Source of the DNA: an uncultured Bacillaceae bacterium
Lineage (GTDB): Bacteria > Bacillota > Bacilli > Bacillales > Amphibacillaceae
Length of the DNA: 15,802 nucleotides
Direction of reading: 5' to 3'
NCBI GenBank assembly: GCA_937925695.1
Contig: CALAMD010000123.1
Coordinates: 1-15,802, forward strand
Position 1 is the first letter of the stretch. Each line of letters starts with the position of its first letter. A program made the translations under genes and the position numbers. The notes beneath the pieces were generated by a model. The model was not told where the DNA came from, searched no databases, and saw nothing but the letters and a program-made list of their open reading frames with translations. This document shows, in pieces, positions 1 through 6,785 of this stretch.

Positions 1-199
1 AAAAACTCTTCAATGAAATGATTCTTGTCGTCTCTCTATTTAGATAATATTGGTTTACAACCTGGAATATGTAAGCTTATAATGATACAATATTTGGACG
101 AAAAATTGATTACTTACTCTATTAGTGAGTCAAGATTAATGATGTCTTTTATTATTATGGGGCTTTTAACTGTATAGTGACTATTACATCAAGGACGGT
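1..199. other. Upstream spacer of azlC, no gene recognised
   Basis: AT-rich DNA with no convincing gene. One plus-strand frame is open from about position 23 to a TAG at about 177, but it has no ribosome binding site or good start and its translation resembles nothing I recognise. It could be the decayed end of a gene that began outside the window. No T-box or other riboswitch pattern was recognised ahead of azlC. Confidence 0.4.
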
Positions 200-946
200 A
201 TGATAGGCATGGAAGTATCTAAAGGATTACAGGAACGAATTCGAAATAAGCCAGCAGCTCAAGATGGGTTTTGGGACGGGGTTCGAGCTTGTGTTCCGAC
301 CCTGCTAGGATATTTAAGTATCGGTTTTGCGGCTGGCGTTGTTGGTAAAACGGCCGGTCTTAGTATGTTAGAAATTGCACTAATGAGCTTACTTATTTAT
401 GCTGGATCTGCTCAGTTTATTGCAACAGGTATGATTGTTGCAGCAACTTCGCCAATAACAATTATTGTTACGATCTTTTTCGTAAATTTACGTCATTTGT
501 TACTTAGCGCAGCCCTTGCACCATATTTTCGTCATTTAACGCCAATAAGAAATATGTTTATCGGTGCATTGTTAACAGATGAAACATTTGGGGTAGCTAT
601 GAATGAAACGATAAACAAAACTTCCCTTGGTGAAAAGTGGATGCATGGACTTAATATTACTGCATATTTGAACTGGTTGTTTGCAACAATTGCAGGAGCA
701 TTTTTAGGTCAATGGATTACAAATCCTGAAAAATTTGGACTTGATTTTGCCTTAGCAGCCATGTTTATCGGATTGCTTGTTTTGCAAATGACAAGTCGAA
801 AAAAAATTGTTATTGATTTGATCGTAGCAGGTAGTGCAGTTGTTACCGCGGTTTGTGTCAGTTCAATCTATTCCACAAATATCGGAGTGATCGTAGCTAT
901 CATCGTTGCCGCTACAATTGGAGTTGTGATCGAGAAATGGAAGTAA
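200..946 (+). CDS. azlC: AzlC family branched-chain amino acid export permease, large subunit
   Basis: Large membrane subunit of the AzlCD exporter. In Bacillus subtilis this pair exports branched-chain amino acids and gives resistance to the leucine analogue 4-azaleucine. The 248-residue product is hydrophobic with several membrane segments after a polar N-terminus of about 27 residues. Family-type motifs are visible: YAGSAQF at residues 67-73, FFVNLRHLL at 93-101 and LLTDETF at 124-130. Length is normal for AzlC. The start at 200 follows AAGGACGG at 191-198, which is very close. An in-frame ATG at 209 is an alternative and would drop three residues. The 3' end overlaps azlD by 10 bases, so the two are probably translationally coupled. 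Family assignment is secure; the exact amino acid exported is inferred. Confidence 0.9.
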   Translation: MIGMEVSKGLQERIRNKPAAQDGFWDGVRACVPTLLGYLSIGFAAGVVGKTAGLSMLEIALMSLLIYAGSAQFIATGMIVAATSPITIIVTIFFVNLRHLLLSAALAPYFRHLTPIRNMFIGALLTDETFGVAMNETINKTSLGEKWMHGLNITAYLNWLFATIAGAFLGQWITNPEKFGLDFALAAMFIGLLVLQMTSRKKIVIDLIVAGSAVVTAVCVSSIYSTNIGVIVAIIVAATIGVVIEKWK

Positions 947-1260
947 ATACTTATATTTTAATCATAATCATCGGTTCTGCCATTGTTACTGTTATTCCAC
1001 GGGTCTTACCATTGATGGTTCTAAGTCGCCTAGCGTTACCAGACTGGATGATGCGCTGGTTAAGCCATGTACCTGTAGCAGTCATGGCAGCTTTAGTTGG
1101 TCAAGAATTATTTTTAACAGAGGGAAAGATATCAATATTAAACAGCCTTGAATTACTAGCAGCCTTGCCAACCTTTATCGTTGCGATTATTTCGCGAAGT
1201 TTACTGGCAACAGTCATCACAGGTATTATTTCAATGGCAGTCGTTAGATTTGTATTTTAA
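937..1260 (+). CDS. azlD: AzlD family branched-chain amino acid transport protein, small subunit
   Basis: Small membrane partner of AzlC. The chosen start is the ATG at 937, inside the last codons of azlC and 10 bases before the end of its TAA. The longer open frame beginning near 853 reads through azlC in another frame and its extra residues are not AzlD-like. From 937 the product is 107 residues, the usual AzlD length, and begins MEVNTYILIIIIG. It has the conserved PRVLPL motif at residues 21-26 and about four hydrophobic segments. The overlap implies coupled translation and 1:1 assembly with AzlC. No terminator with a clear T-run follows, so read-through towards folE is possible. Confidence 0.88.
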   Translation: MEVNTYILIIIIGSAIVTVIPRVLPLMVLSRLALPDWMMRWLSHVPVAVMAALVGQELFLTEGKISILNSLELLAALPTFIVAIISRSLLATVITGIISMAVVRFVF

Positions 1261-1303
1261 TAAAATATATTAAGGATATTTGCTCCTGTATGACTCATGT
1301 TAA

Positions 1304-1349
1304 GGTAACTGGAAATCGTGATAAAGTTACTGCTGTTACCGTAAATCAC
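1304..1349 (+). promoter_or_regulatory. Interleaved dyads in the azlD-folE spacer, possible structured leader
   Basis: Two inverted repeats interlock: GGTAAC (1304-1309) with GTTACC (1335-1340), and GTGAT (1318-1322) with ATCAC (1345-1349). The order A-B-A'-B' is that of an H-type pseudoknot. In addition GTAACT (1305-1310) is exactly complementary to AGTTAC (1325-1330), giving an alternative pairing for the same 5' arm. The element lies upstream of the putative folE promoter, so it may instead belong to the 3' end of the azl transcript or be a protein-binding site. It matches no riboswitch class I know. Confidence 0.25.
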
Positions 1350-1397
1350 ATGAATAACATATATTTTCAATGGGGGATAATAAGCAATATCGTTGGC

Positions 1398-1426
1398 TTT
1401 ACCCTGAAGATACAGTATTCTATAAA
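1398..1426 (+). promoter_or_regulatory. Possible sigma-A promoter of folE
   Basis: TTTACC at 1398-1403 and TATAAA at 1421-1426, spaced 17 bases, match the consensus at 9 of 12 positions. An overlapping weaker pair (TTGGCT at 1393, TATTCT at 1416, also 17 apart) is an alternative. It lies about 60 bases before the folE start. Confidence 0.4.
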
Positions 1427-1487
1427 CAAAGATTATTTAGAATCATTTTAAATAAATGGTTCGTTTAGATCGGAAAGAGGGAAGAAG

Positions 1488-2123
1488 ATGGTTTTAGTAG
1501 ATAAACAAGCTTTGAATCAAAGAGTAATGGATTTATATAAAAAATATGATGTAGATACCGATGAGAAGAGGGAACAGGCAGAGAATTTTATGCAAGCCGT
1601 GCATGATTTGATTGCCATCTGTGGCGATGATCCAGAACGGCCAGGCTTTGAGGAAACACCATTTCGTGTGCTAAAAGCCCATTTAGAGTATACAGAAGGG
1701 TATCGAGAAGATCCAAAAGAGCATTTACGTAAATTTTTTGCTGTTGATCATCAAGAATTGGTCATTGTAAAAGATATTGAATTTTATTCCTTATGTGAAC
1801 ATCATTTTGCGCCGTTTTTTGGACATGCCCATGTAGGTTATATTCCTAAAGGGAAAATTACTGGGTTATCAAAAATTGGCCGTATGGTCGACGGCTATGC
1901 CAAACGGTTCCAAGTACAAGAGCGATTAACAAATCAAATTGCCGAAGCAGTTGAAGAAGTACTTGAACCTGAAGGGGTCATGGTTGTTATCGAAGGAAAA
2001 CATATGTGTATGTGTGGGCGAGGAGTGCAGAAAAAAGATTCAACGACAACAACGATGGCTACTAAAGGTCATTTTGCGAAAAACCGTGAAGCTAGACAAG
2101 AATTTTTGACGCTCATTAAATAA
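1488..2123 (+). CDS. folE: GTP cyclohydrolase I, zinc-dependent (FolE type)
   Basis: Converts GTP to 7,8-dihydroneopterin triphosphate, the first step of folate and pterin synthesis, as a cytoplasmic zinc-dependent homo-oligomer. The 211-residue product has the family signatures: FYSLCEHHFAPFFGHAHVGY around residues 100-119, GLSKIGRMVDGYAKRFQVQE after it, and HMCMCGRGVQ near 172-181. By analogy with characterised enzymes the zinc ligands are C103, H106 and C174. The tail after residue 182 is the usual STTTT-containing end. The ATG at 1488 follows a GAGGG-type site. It is the zinc-dependent type, not FolE2. The next gene on the same strand is a short-chain dehydrogenase 48 bases downstream with no clear terminator between, so the two are probably co-transcribed. 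Confidence 0.95.
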   Translation: MVLVDKQALNQRVMDLYKKYDVDTDEKREQAENFMQAVHDLIAICGDDPERPGFEETPFRVLKAHLEYTEGYREDPKEHLRKFFAVDHQELVIVKDIEFYSLCEHHFAPFFGHAHVGYIPKGKITGLSKIGRMVDGYAKRFQVQERLTNQIAEAVEEVLEPEGVMVVIEGKHMCMCGRGVQKKDSTTTTMATKGHFAKNREARQEFLTLIK

Positions 2124-2171
2124 TTAGTCAACAAATAAGTTCATCATTGACTCAGATAGGTGGTGAAGAGG

Positions 2172-2933
2172 TTGAAACATGCCATTATAACCGCAGGATC
2201 TAAAGGACTAGGAAAAAAAGTAACCGAATATTTTTTACAACAAGGCACAACGGTAACGGTTAATTATCGAAGTGATAAAAATCGTATTAAACAACTACAA
2301 GAAGAATGGCAAGCCTATGAAAATCAATTACAGTTCATTCAAGGGGATGTTACGAAGAAAGCCGATATTGTAAATATTGTTCAGCAAGCATATGACAGAT
2401 TTGGTCGTATTGATTTTTTAATTCATAATGCAGGTCCTTATATTTTTGAAAAAAAGAGATTGATAGAGTATGAGGATGCTGAATGGTACGAAATGATTGA
2501 AGGAAATTTAAGTGCTGTCTTTCATTTTGCCAAATTAGTAATTCCGATCATGCGTAAGCAACGATTTGGTAGAATTATTACGTACGGTTTTCAGGACGCG
2601 GAACATTCTCCAGGTTGGAAATACCGGGCTGCATTTAGTGCAGCAAAAGTAGGCCTCGTTTCTTTAACAAGGAGTATTGCGATTGAGGAAGCAAAATATG
2701 GTATTACCGCCAATATGGTTTCACCAGGCGATATTAAAGGCGAGATGAAAGAAATGGATATTGACTCAGCAAGAAAAATTGTCGATCCTAAGACACCAAT
2801 AGGTAGACCGGGATCGGGCGAGGATATTGCTCGACTGATTGGCTTTTTATGTGAAGAAGATTCTGATCTTATTACTGGCAGCGTGGTTTCAGCAGCCGGG
2901 GGCTTGCAGGTTACTAATAAATATGATGATTAG
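2172..2933 (+). CDS. Short-chain dehydrogenase/reductase family protein with atypical active site
   Basis: Rossmann-fold SDR family protein. The start is taken as TTG 2172, which follows AGGTGGTG at 2158-2165 with a 6-base gap. The GTG at 2160 lies in that site and would add four residues. The 253-residue product begins MKHAIITAGSKGLG, so the cofactor motif TAGSKGLG is at residues 7-14, with HNAG at 85-88 and SPGD in the normal post-catalytic place. The expected YxxxK reads F155-S-A-A-K159, so the catalytic Tyr is replaced by Phe, and no Ser stands at the usual spot 13 residues before it (D142). Lys is kept. It resembles the YtkK-type SDRs of bacilli, though I cannot check whether they share this change. 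Co-orientation with folE invites a pteridine role (sepiapterin reductase and FolM are SDRs), but that is inference; activity is uncertain. Confidence 0.8.
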   Translation: MKHAIITAGSKGLGKKVTEYFLQQGTTVTVNYRSDKNRIKQLQEEWQAYENQLQFIQGDVTKKADIVNIVQQAYDRFGRIDFLIHNAGPYIFEKKRLIEYEDAEWYEMIEGNLSAVFHFAKLVIPIMRKQRFGRIITYGFQDAEHSPGWKYRAAFSAAKVGLVSLTRSIAIEEAKYGITANMVSPGDIKGEMKEMDIDSARKIVDPKTPIGRPGSGEDIARLIGFLCEEDSDLITGSVVSAAGGLQVTNKYDD

Positions 2934-2936
2934 AAA

Positions 2937-2980
2937 ATAGGTGGGGTATATATTCTAATTAGTCACCTATCCATTTTTTT
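2937..2980 (+). terminator. Rho-independent terminator after the SDR gene
   Basis: A perfect 7-bp stem, ATAGGTG (2937-2943) with CACCTAT (2964-2970), is followed by CCATTTTTTTC. It begins a few bases after the SDR stop codon and closes the folE-SDR unit. Confidence 0.75.
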
Positions 2981-3108
2981 CTAGAGCTTCTTATATCCTA
3001 ATTATTCAAAGTAGTAAAATGTAATTAAGTCATATGACCTAGTTGCTAACAATTACATGGACGCAATCCTATATTTTAATAGTTACTGTTTTCTTGATTA
3101 GTAAAATA

Positions 3109-3148
3109 AAAACCTTCCTCGCTTAAAATGATCAGCAAGGAAGGTTTT
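3109..3148 (-). terminator. Bidirectional terminator between the SDR and esterase genes
   Basis: AAAACCTTCCTCGCT (3109-3123) pairs with AGCAAGGAAGGTTTT (3134-3148) over 15 positions with one mismatch, which becomes a G-U pair in the minus-strand transcript. T-rich tracts flank both sides. It lies 46 bases beyond the esterase stop on the minus strand and is the likely end of that transcript. It could also catch read-through from the plus strand. Confidence 0.8.
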
Positions 3149-3194
3149 CTATTTTCAAAAATGTTGTTGGCGTGTAAGGATAACTATTCTATTA

Positions 3195-5699
3195 TTAGTT
3201 TGAAGATTTTTGTGTCTTTTTCCGTATTAGAACAGCCGCAAGAGTACCAACTATTAAAAGAACCAATCCTATTAATATCATATTATAGTAATTTGTAGCA
3301 GTGGCAGGAAGCTTATCTGAACTGTCAGACTCCGTTACTTCAGGTTCTTTTAACTCAGGCTTAGGATCCGTTGGTTTAGGCTCTTTTGGTTCGGGATGAG
3401 TTGGTTCTGGTTCGGTTGGTTTAGGCTCTTTTGGTTCGGGATCCGTTGGCTCTGGTTCGGTTGGTTCAGGCTCAGTTGGATCTGGATCCGGGTCTTCCAG
3501 AATTTCGCCTTCTAAACTTTGCGCGAATAGCCAATCAAATACATTTTCGTAGTCCCTATTTAAAACACCAGTGGTAGGTTCCATATCCCAATCTGTCTCA
3601 TATATCTTGTTATAAAGAACCGCCGCTTCAACTTCATGAGCTATATAACTTAACAACGGTGGGTTCTGTTCCGGCTGATCAAATTGATGATAAGGCCATA
3701 CAAAAGATTTGTTGCTATCAATTAGTGAAGCCCTCGCGTTTTTCATATGTGGGAAATTCTCATTTATAAAGTGCTCGAGGTTAGTCTGGTATGACTCACC
3801 ATCATAAGAATTTACAAACATCCAATATGCCAAGTCTTTGTGTGCTTCGTCACTAGCGGCGTTTGGCGATCCAGATACCGGTGACATAGGAGCGCCGGCA
3901 GCGAAAAAGCCTGGGAAAGCATTAAGTAAGGTGTTCGTATACATACCACCCCATGAGAAGCCTGCCACATAGATACGATTTGGATCTACCGCACCGCTGG
4001 TAACTAAATCGTCTATTACAGCTTTTACATTTTCTACATTGGGAGTACTAATGCCATTATAGGAAATATTTAGAACATGGCTGGCATATTTATCGGTATT
4101 TTCATCCATTTTTTTCATCAGTGCGACCGCACCATTGGCAGATTTCATGGCTGCTTTTGGATCTGTTTCAGCGTTTGTACCACCGCGTCCCATGCCATGG
4201 ATGTAAACATACAGCGGTAATCCTGCTACAACCTCGTCATTTTCATCTTTATGAAGGTAGAGCGCTCGATTGACCGAATTATCATTGTGAGTTGTAAACT
4301 TGTCGAGAATAGGGTTCACAACGCCTGTTTGCTCAAAAACTGCATAATCGATCGGGTTTCCATCAGTTAGAATGATGTCTTTCAATTGAACGACTCTGTA
4401 ATTTTGCAGCGTCGAGTTACTGCTTCCATCCAAGGTGGTAACTCCACCGCTCGCCGTATAGAATTCAAACTCGATTACTATATAACGGCCGCTTTCCAGT
4501 CCGTCCTGATAATCCGGCGAATTTTCTACCACACCAAGATAACCACGAACATTTGGTTCATCATTGGCGTAAACCCTTGTGATCTTGCGTGTTCCTTCAA
4601 AGGTCACTGCGTCACCATTTAAGGACGTGTTTCTAGCAGATACCTCAAACATGTCCGGTGTCAGTTCGGAACCTTTCGCCGCCTTGCCTTCACCTAAGTC
4701 AATGATGAGTGCTGTAGTGTACTCGCCCTTTGCAAAGTTGTCATTCCATACGATAAAGTCAAGAATATCCGCATCCGAATCATTTTTGAAGGTCGCATGA
4801 ATCTTATGGTTAGCGTTAATATTCTCAATGGTATAGGTATTATCCGTTACACTTACTTCAATGTCATCTATCGTTACGGTATCTAAAACCATACCGCGAT
4901 CAGGGATAAACGTAAAAGTTTTATTTTCCCCCTTTTCTACCCTGAGGACATTGCCAGGAGCATTCGGCATTATTTTACCTCCCGGTCCTGTCGTGGCGGT
5001 AATTGAGACTCTTTCGTCGGCTTCTTCGGCACCTATGAGTGTTAACTTGTCTCTAAATGATGAGTCGCCCCCAAAACCCGAATCGGGTTCGCCGAAACTT
5101 GAAACAACTTCGTAACGGTCATTACCGGCTGACGATGAGTTGTTGATATTAACTTCAAATGTAAACGGGCCTTCTTCCAGGGTCAAGTTTCTCTTAGGTA
5201 TTCTCATCTCGACGATATAGCCTGTTTCTGTAAGCTCGGTCCAAGCTGCTCTGCCCTCAGCAGCCTGTCCTGACAACACTCCTGTAGCGCTGACACGCCA
5301 CTGGTTAGATCCATTGTCGCCTGGGCCGACAAAAAACTCCACGCTGTCATACATGTGATCAGGACCATTTCCTACATATACATCGCTGTCTTCTACGACT
5401 ACACGAGCATACAGATAGTCCTCGTCCCAAAGAATCCTGGCTGTTCCCGTTGCTTTGGGTTTGGAATCATCTGAATCAGTTCTTCGGTCAATGATATGTT
5501 CCATTGTTTTCGCCCAAAGCGGGTCATTTGAACCTAGTTCTGGGGTCCCGTAAAGGGCTGTCGCTGTTTCCTCTGCTAAGTTTATTGGACTGTTTGACTC
5601 GAGGTCAATATCGGCAAAGCTAACAGACCTCGGCACCAATATTGCCAAGCAACAGAGAAATGCGAACATTGTGAGTAAGCTTTTAAATGGTTTTGACAT
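3195..5699 (-). CDS. Secreted, wall-anchored multidomain esterase (CBM9-like, InlB-type repeat, EstA Ig-like, alpha/beta hydrolase, LPATA sorting signal)
   Basis: Extracellular serine hydrolase, probably acting on polysaccharide-linked or other polymeric esters; the substrate is unknown. ATG 5699 follows AGGAGGA with an 8-base gap; a TTG at 5762 would add 21 residues and spoil the signal peptide. Order in the 834-residue product: signal peptide about 1-29 (ends VSFA); CBM9/DOMON-like domain about 45-210 (ILWDEDYLYARVVVEDSDVY, SVEFFV); divergent InlB B-repeat-like segment about 222-305; EstA-type Ig-like domain about 308-450; alpha/beta hydrolase about 455-735 with YIHGMGRGG and nucleophile motif GFSWGG (Ser582); Pro-rich linker 736-796 with pentapeptides such as TEPEP; LPATA at 797-801, then a membrane segment and a KK-rich tail. 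LPxTA resembles class D sortase signals rather than LPxTG. GC content is higher than in neighbouring genes, suggesting transfer. The domain calls come from motif recognition, not from a search. Confidence 0.85.
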   Translation of the reverse strand: MSKPFKSLLTMFAFLCCLAILVPRSVSFADIDLESNSPINLAEETATALYGTPELGSNDPLWAKTMEHIIDRRTDSDDSKPKATGTARILWDEDYLYARVVVEDSDVYVGNGPDHMYDSVEFFVGPGDNGSNQWRVSATGVLSGQAAEGRAAWTELTETGYIVEMRIPKRNLTLEEGPFTFEVNINNSSSAGNDRYEVVSSFGEPDSGFGGDSSFRDKLTLIGAEEADERVSITATTGPGGKIMPNAPGNVLRVEKGENKTFTFIPDRGMVLDTVTIDDIEVSVTDNTYTIENINANHKIHATFKNDSDADILDFIVWNDNFAKGEYTTALIIDLGEGKAAKGSELTPDMFEVSARNTSLNGDAVTFEGTRKITRVYANDEPNVRGYLGVVENSPDYQDGLESGRYIVIEFEFYTASGGVTTLDGSSNSTLQNYRVVQLKDIILTDGNPIDYAVFEQTGVVNPILDKFTTHNDNSVNRALYLHKDENDEVVAGLPLYVYIHGMGRGGTNAETDPKAAMKSANGAVALMKKMDENTDKYASHVLNISYNGISTPNVENVKAVIDDLVTSGAVDPNRIYVAGFSWGGMYTNTLLNAFPGFFAAGAPMSPVSGSPNAASDEAHKDLAYWMFVNSYDGESYQTNLEHFINENFPHMKNARASLIDSNKSFVWPYHQFDQPEQNPPLLSYIAHEVEAAVLYNKIYETDWDMEPTTGVLNRDYENVFDWLFAQSLEGEILEDPDPDPTEPEPTEPEPTDPEPKEPKPTEPEPTHPEPKEPKPTDPKPELKEPEVTESDSSDKLPATATNYYNMILIGLVLLIVGTLAAVLIRKKTQKSSN
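3371..3487 (-). repeat. Tandem repeat encoding the Pro-Glu-Pro linker
   Basis: A 27-base stretch starting TTGGTTTAGGCTC occurs identically at 3371-3397 and 3416-3442, a 45-base (15-residue) period, and degenerate copies continue to about 3487. It encodes pentapeptides of the form [T/K][E/D/H]P[E/K]P, a wall-spanning spacer just before the sorting signal. Such arrays commonly vary in copy number between strains. Confidence 0.85.
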
Positions 5700-5941
5700 T
5701 CTAAAAATCCTCCTCTTAATTTCTTTCTTTGGTGAATCAACACTATGCGTTGATCCAAACAAAACCTCAATTCAATTAATTAATGTATGATAAAATCACC
5801 CCTTTATCTATTCCAAAATCTATCAACACATCGTAGCAAATGCTGTCTATTTAACAGGTTTTATTGAAACAAATGAGTTAGATACATAAGTCTAGCTACT
5901 ACACCAAGGGGCTACTTATTTACACTTCGATAATAATGACA

Positions 5942-5961
5942 GAACATTCTGAAAAATGTTC
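5942..5961. promoter_or_regulatory. 20-bp palindrome GAACATT-N6-AATGTTC
   Basis: Perfect 7-bp inverted repeat with a 6-base spacer, about 240 bases upstream of the esterase start. The size and symmetry suit a dimeric repressor or activator site. It is not a standard LexA box, because the GAAC/GTTC halves are spaced too far apart. The binding protein is unknown. Confidence 0.3.
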
Positions 5962-6294
5962 CGATTAATATGTTTCAAGATCACTTTGTAATGATAACAA
6001 TCAATTTAGCTATCATTTATTTCAACAAGATACTAGCATTTTCCTTCTTTTGACTGGATTTCTTAAATTGAAGTTAGATAGGTTGCACTCAGTATAAAGG
6101 AGGCTTGTCAATCATTGTCGAATTATGGAAATAAAGGGGATGACTTTATAATTTGTCAGTAACTTATTATCGGTAATATATAGCCATCATACTTTAGCAA
6201 TGTATTATTACAAAAATCAGTGGAAGATGATTTAATTACAGCTTGAAATGTTATGACTTGAGGATAAAGAGTTTTAGTTTCCCAAATTCAAGAA

Positions 6295-6322
6295 TTTTTG
6301 TTAAATAAATATTTAACAAAAA
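6295..6322. repeat. Perfect 13-bp inverted repeat with 2-base centre
   Basis: TTTTTGTTAAATA (6295-6307) and TATTTAACAAAAA (6310-6322) are exact reverse complements around AA. The stem is A/T except for one G-C pair and the centre is too small for a good RNA loop, so an operator is more likely than a terminator. It lies 33 bases before the start codon of the frameshifted gene at 6356, where an operator for that gene would be expected. Confidence 0.45.
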
Positions 6323-6355
6323 CATAAGAAATCATGAAGATGGAAGGGAGGAGTG

Positions 6356-6644
6356 ATGGGGATGAGCATATTTAAAAGAAGGACGTAAAGCCAAAACGGA
6401 GAATGTCTTTGAAAAAGAGGTAAAGCCGTTATTAAAAGAGAGAGAAGGAAATGTGCAAGTAATCATGATAAATAGTTTCAGCAAATGGATCAATCAAGTA
6501 TTTGGCGTAGATGATAAATACACTACACAAATCTATTCTTATAGAAATTAAAGTATTAGGATATCAAATCGTTAATGCGAAAGTAATAGGATTCAAAATC
6601 AAGGAGTGATCGGAATAACAGAAGTTTTCATATGTCTTTTTTGA
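6356..6644 (+). pseudogene. Frameshifted small protein gene, about 95 codons, function unknown
   Basis: A strong site (AAGGGAGGA, 6344-6352) precedes ATG 6356, but the frame stops at TAA 6386 after 10 codons. Removing one A from the AAAA run at 6374-6377 restores a continuous frame (MGMSIFKEGRKAKTENVF...) that runs protein-like to TAA 6549, including INSFSKWINQVFGVDDKY. A further shift near 6540 gives IEIKVLGYQIVNAKVIGF to TGA 6607, and a third frame (QGVIGITEVF) runs from 6600 to TGA 6642. Three successive frames joined end to end read like one small cytoplasmic protein with broken frame, so I call it a pseudogene. I recall similar small bacillus proteins of unknown function but cannot name the family. 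Sequencing error is an alternative for the homopolymer shift but unlikely for all three. Confidence 0.55.
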
Positions 6645-6747
6645 GGGGTATACGTGTACTTTAAAGGAAGGATGTTCACATTCTACCGAATTTACGATCT
6701 AAAGTTATGAAAAAACAGTTTTAATAAAGTAATTTCGTAAAAATAAT

Positions 6748-6778
6748 AACCCCTTAATCCTATGCAGGACAAGGGGTT
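6748..6778 (-). terminator. Terminator of the tRNA-Val gene
   Basis: AACCCCTT (6748-6755) pairs with AAGGGGTT (6771-6778), and an inner TCCT/AGGA pairing extends the stem. In the minus-strand transcript it is followed by ATTATTTTT. It lies 8 bases beyond the tRNA 3' end. Confidence 0.8.
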
Positions 6779-6785
6779 TCGGTGA

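Larger units (their letters stand above)
5716..6343. other. Long AT-rich spacer upstream of the esterase gene, no intact gene
   Basis: About 630 bases without a credible gene on either strand. It should hold the minus-strand promoter of the esterase, but I could not pick a convincing -35/-10 pair. It contains several dyads: GAACATT/AATGTTC at 5942-5961, AATGATA/TATCATT flanking about 5988-6016, and a perfect 13-bp palindrome at 6295-6322. Near 6097-6105 an AAAGGAGG-like site precedes a TTG at about 6115 that would encode only about 15 residues (MSNYGNKGDDFIICQ); I do not call it a gene. The stretch looks like decayed or regulatory DNA. Confidence 0.5.

Noticed and set aside
853..936. Longer N-terminus for AzlD starting at 853
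   Set aside because: It overlaps azlC out of frame, the extra residues are charged and unlike AzlD, and the ATG at 937 gives the normal family length.
1311..1330. Zur-box-like AAATCGTGAT before folE
   Set aside because: One half resembles the bacillus Zur site, but the other half is missing, and folE here is the zinc-dependent type rather than the Zur-controlled FolE2.
2160..2171. GTG 2160 as the SDR start
   Set aside because: It overlaps the AGGTGGTG site that serves TTG 2172; starting at 2172 gives the normal SDR N-terminus.
3371..3487. CRISPR-like array
   Set aside because: The repeats are adjacent and in frame, and encode a Pro-rich protein linker; there are no spacers.
4386..5115. Three open frames on the plus strand inside the esterase gene
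   Set aside because: They are antisense shadows of a long, motif-rich coding region and have no ribosome binding sites.
5925..6016. Fur-like GATAAT stretches upstream of the esterase gene
   Set aside because: Only half-sites match; the dyads are too widely spaced for a standard 7-1-7 Fur box and AT-rich DNA gives many such matches.
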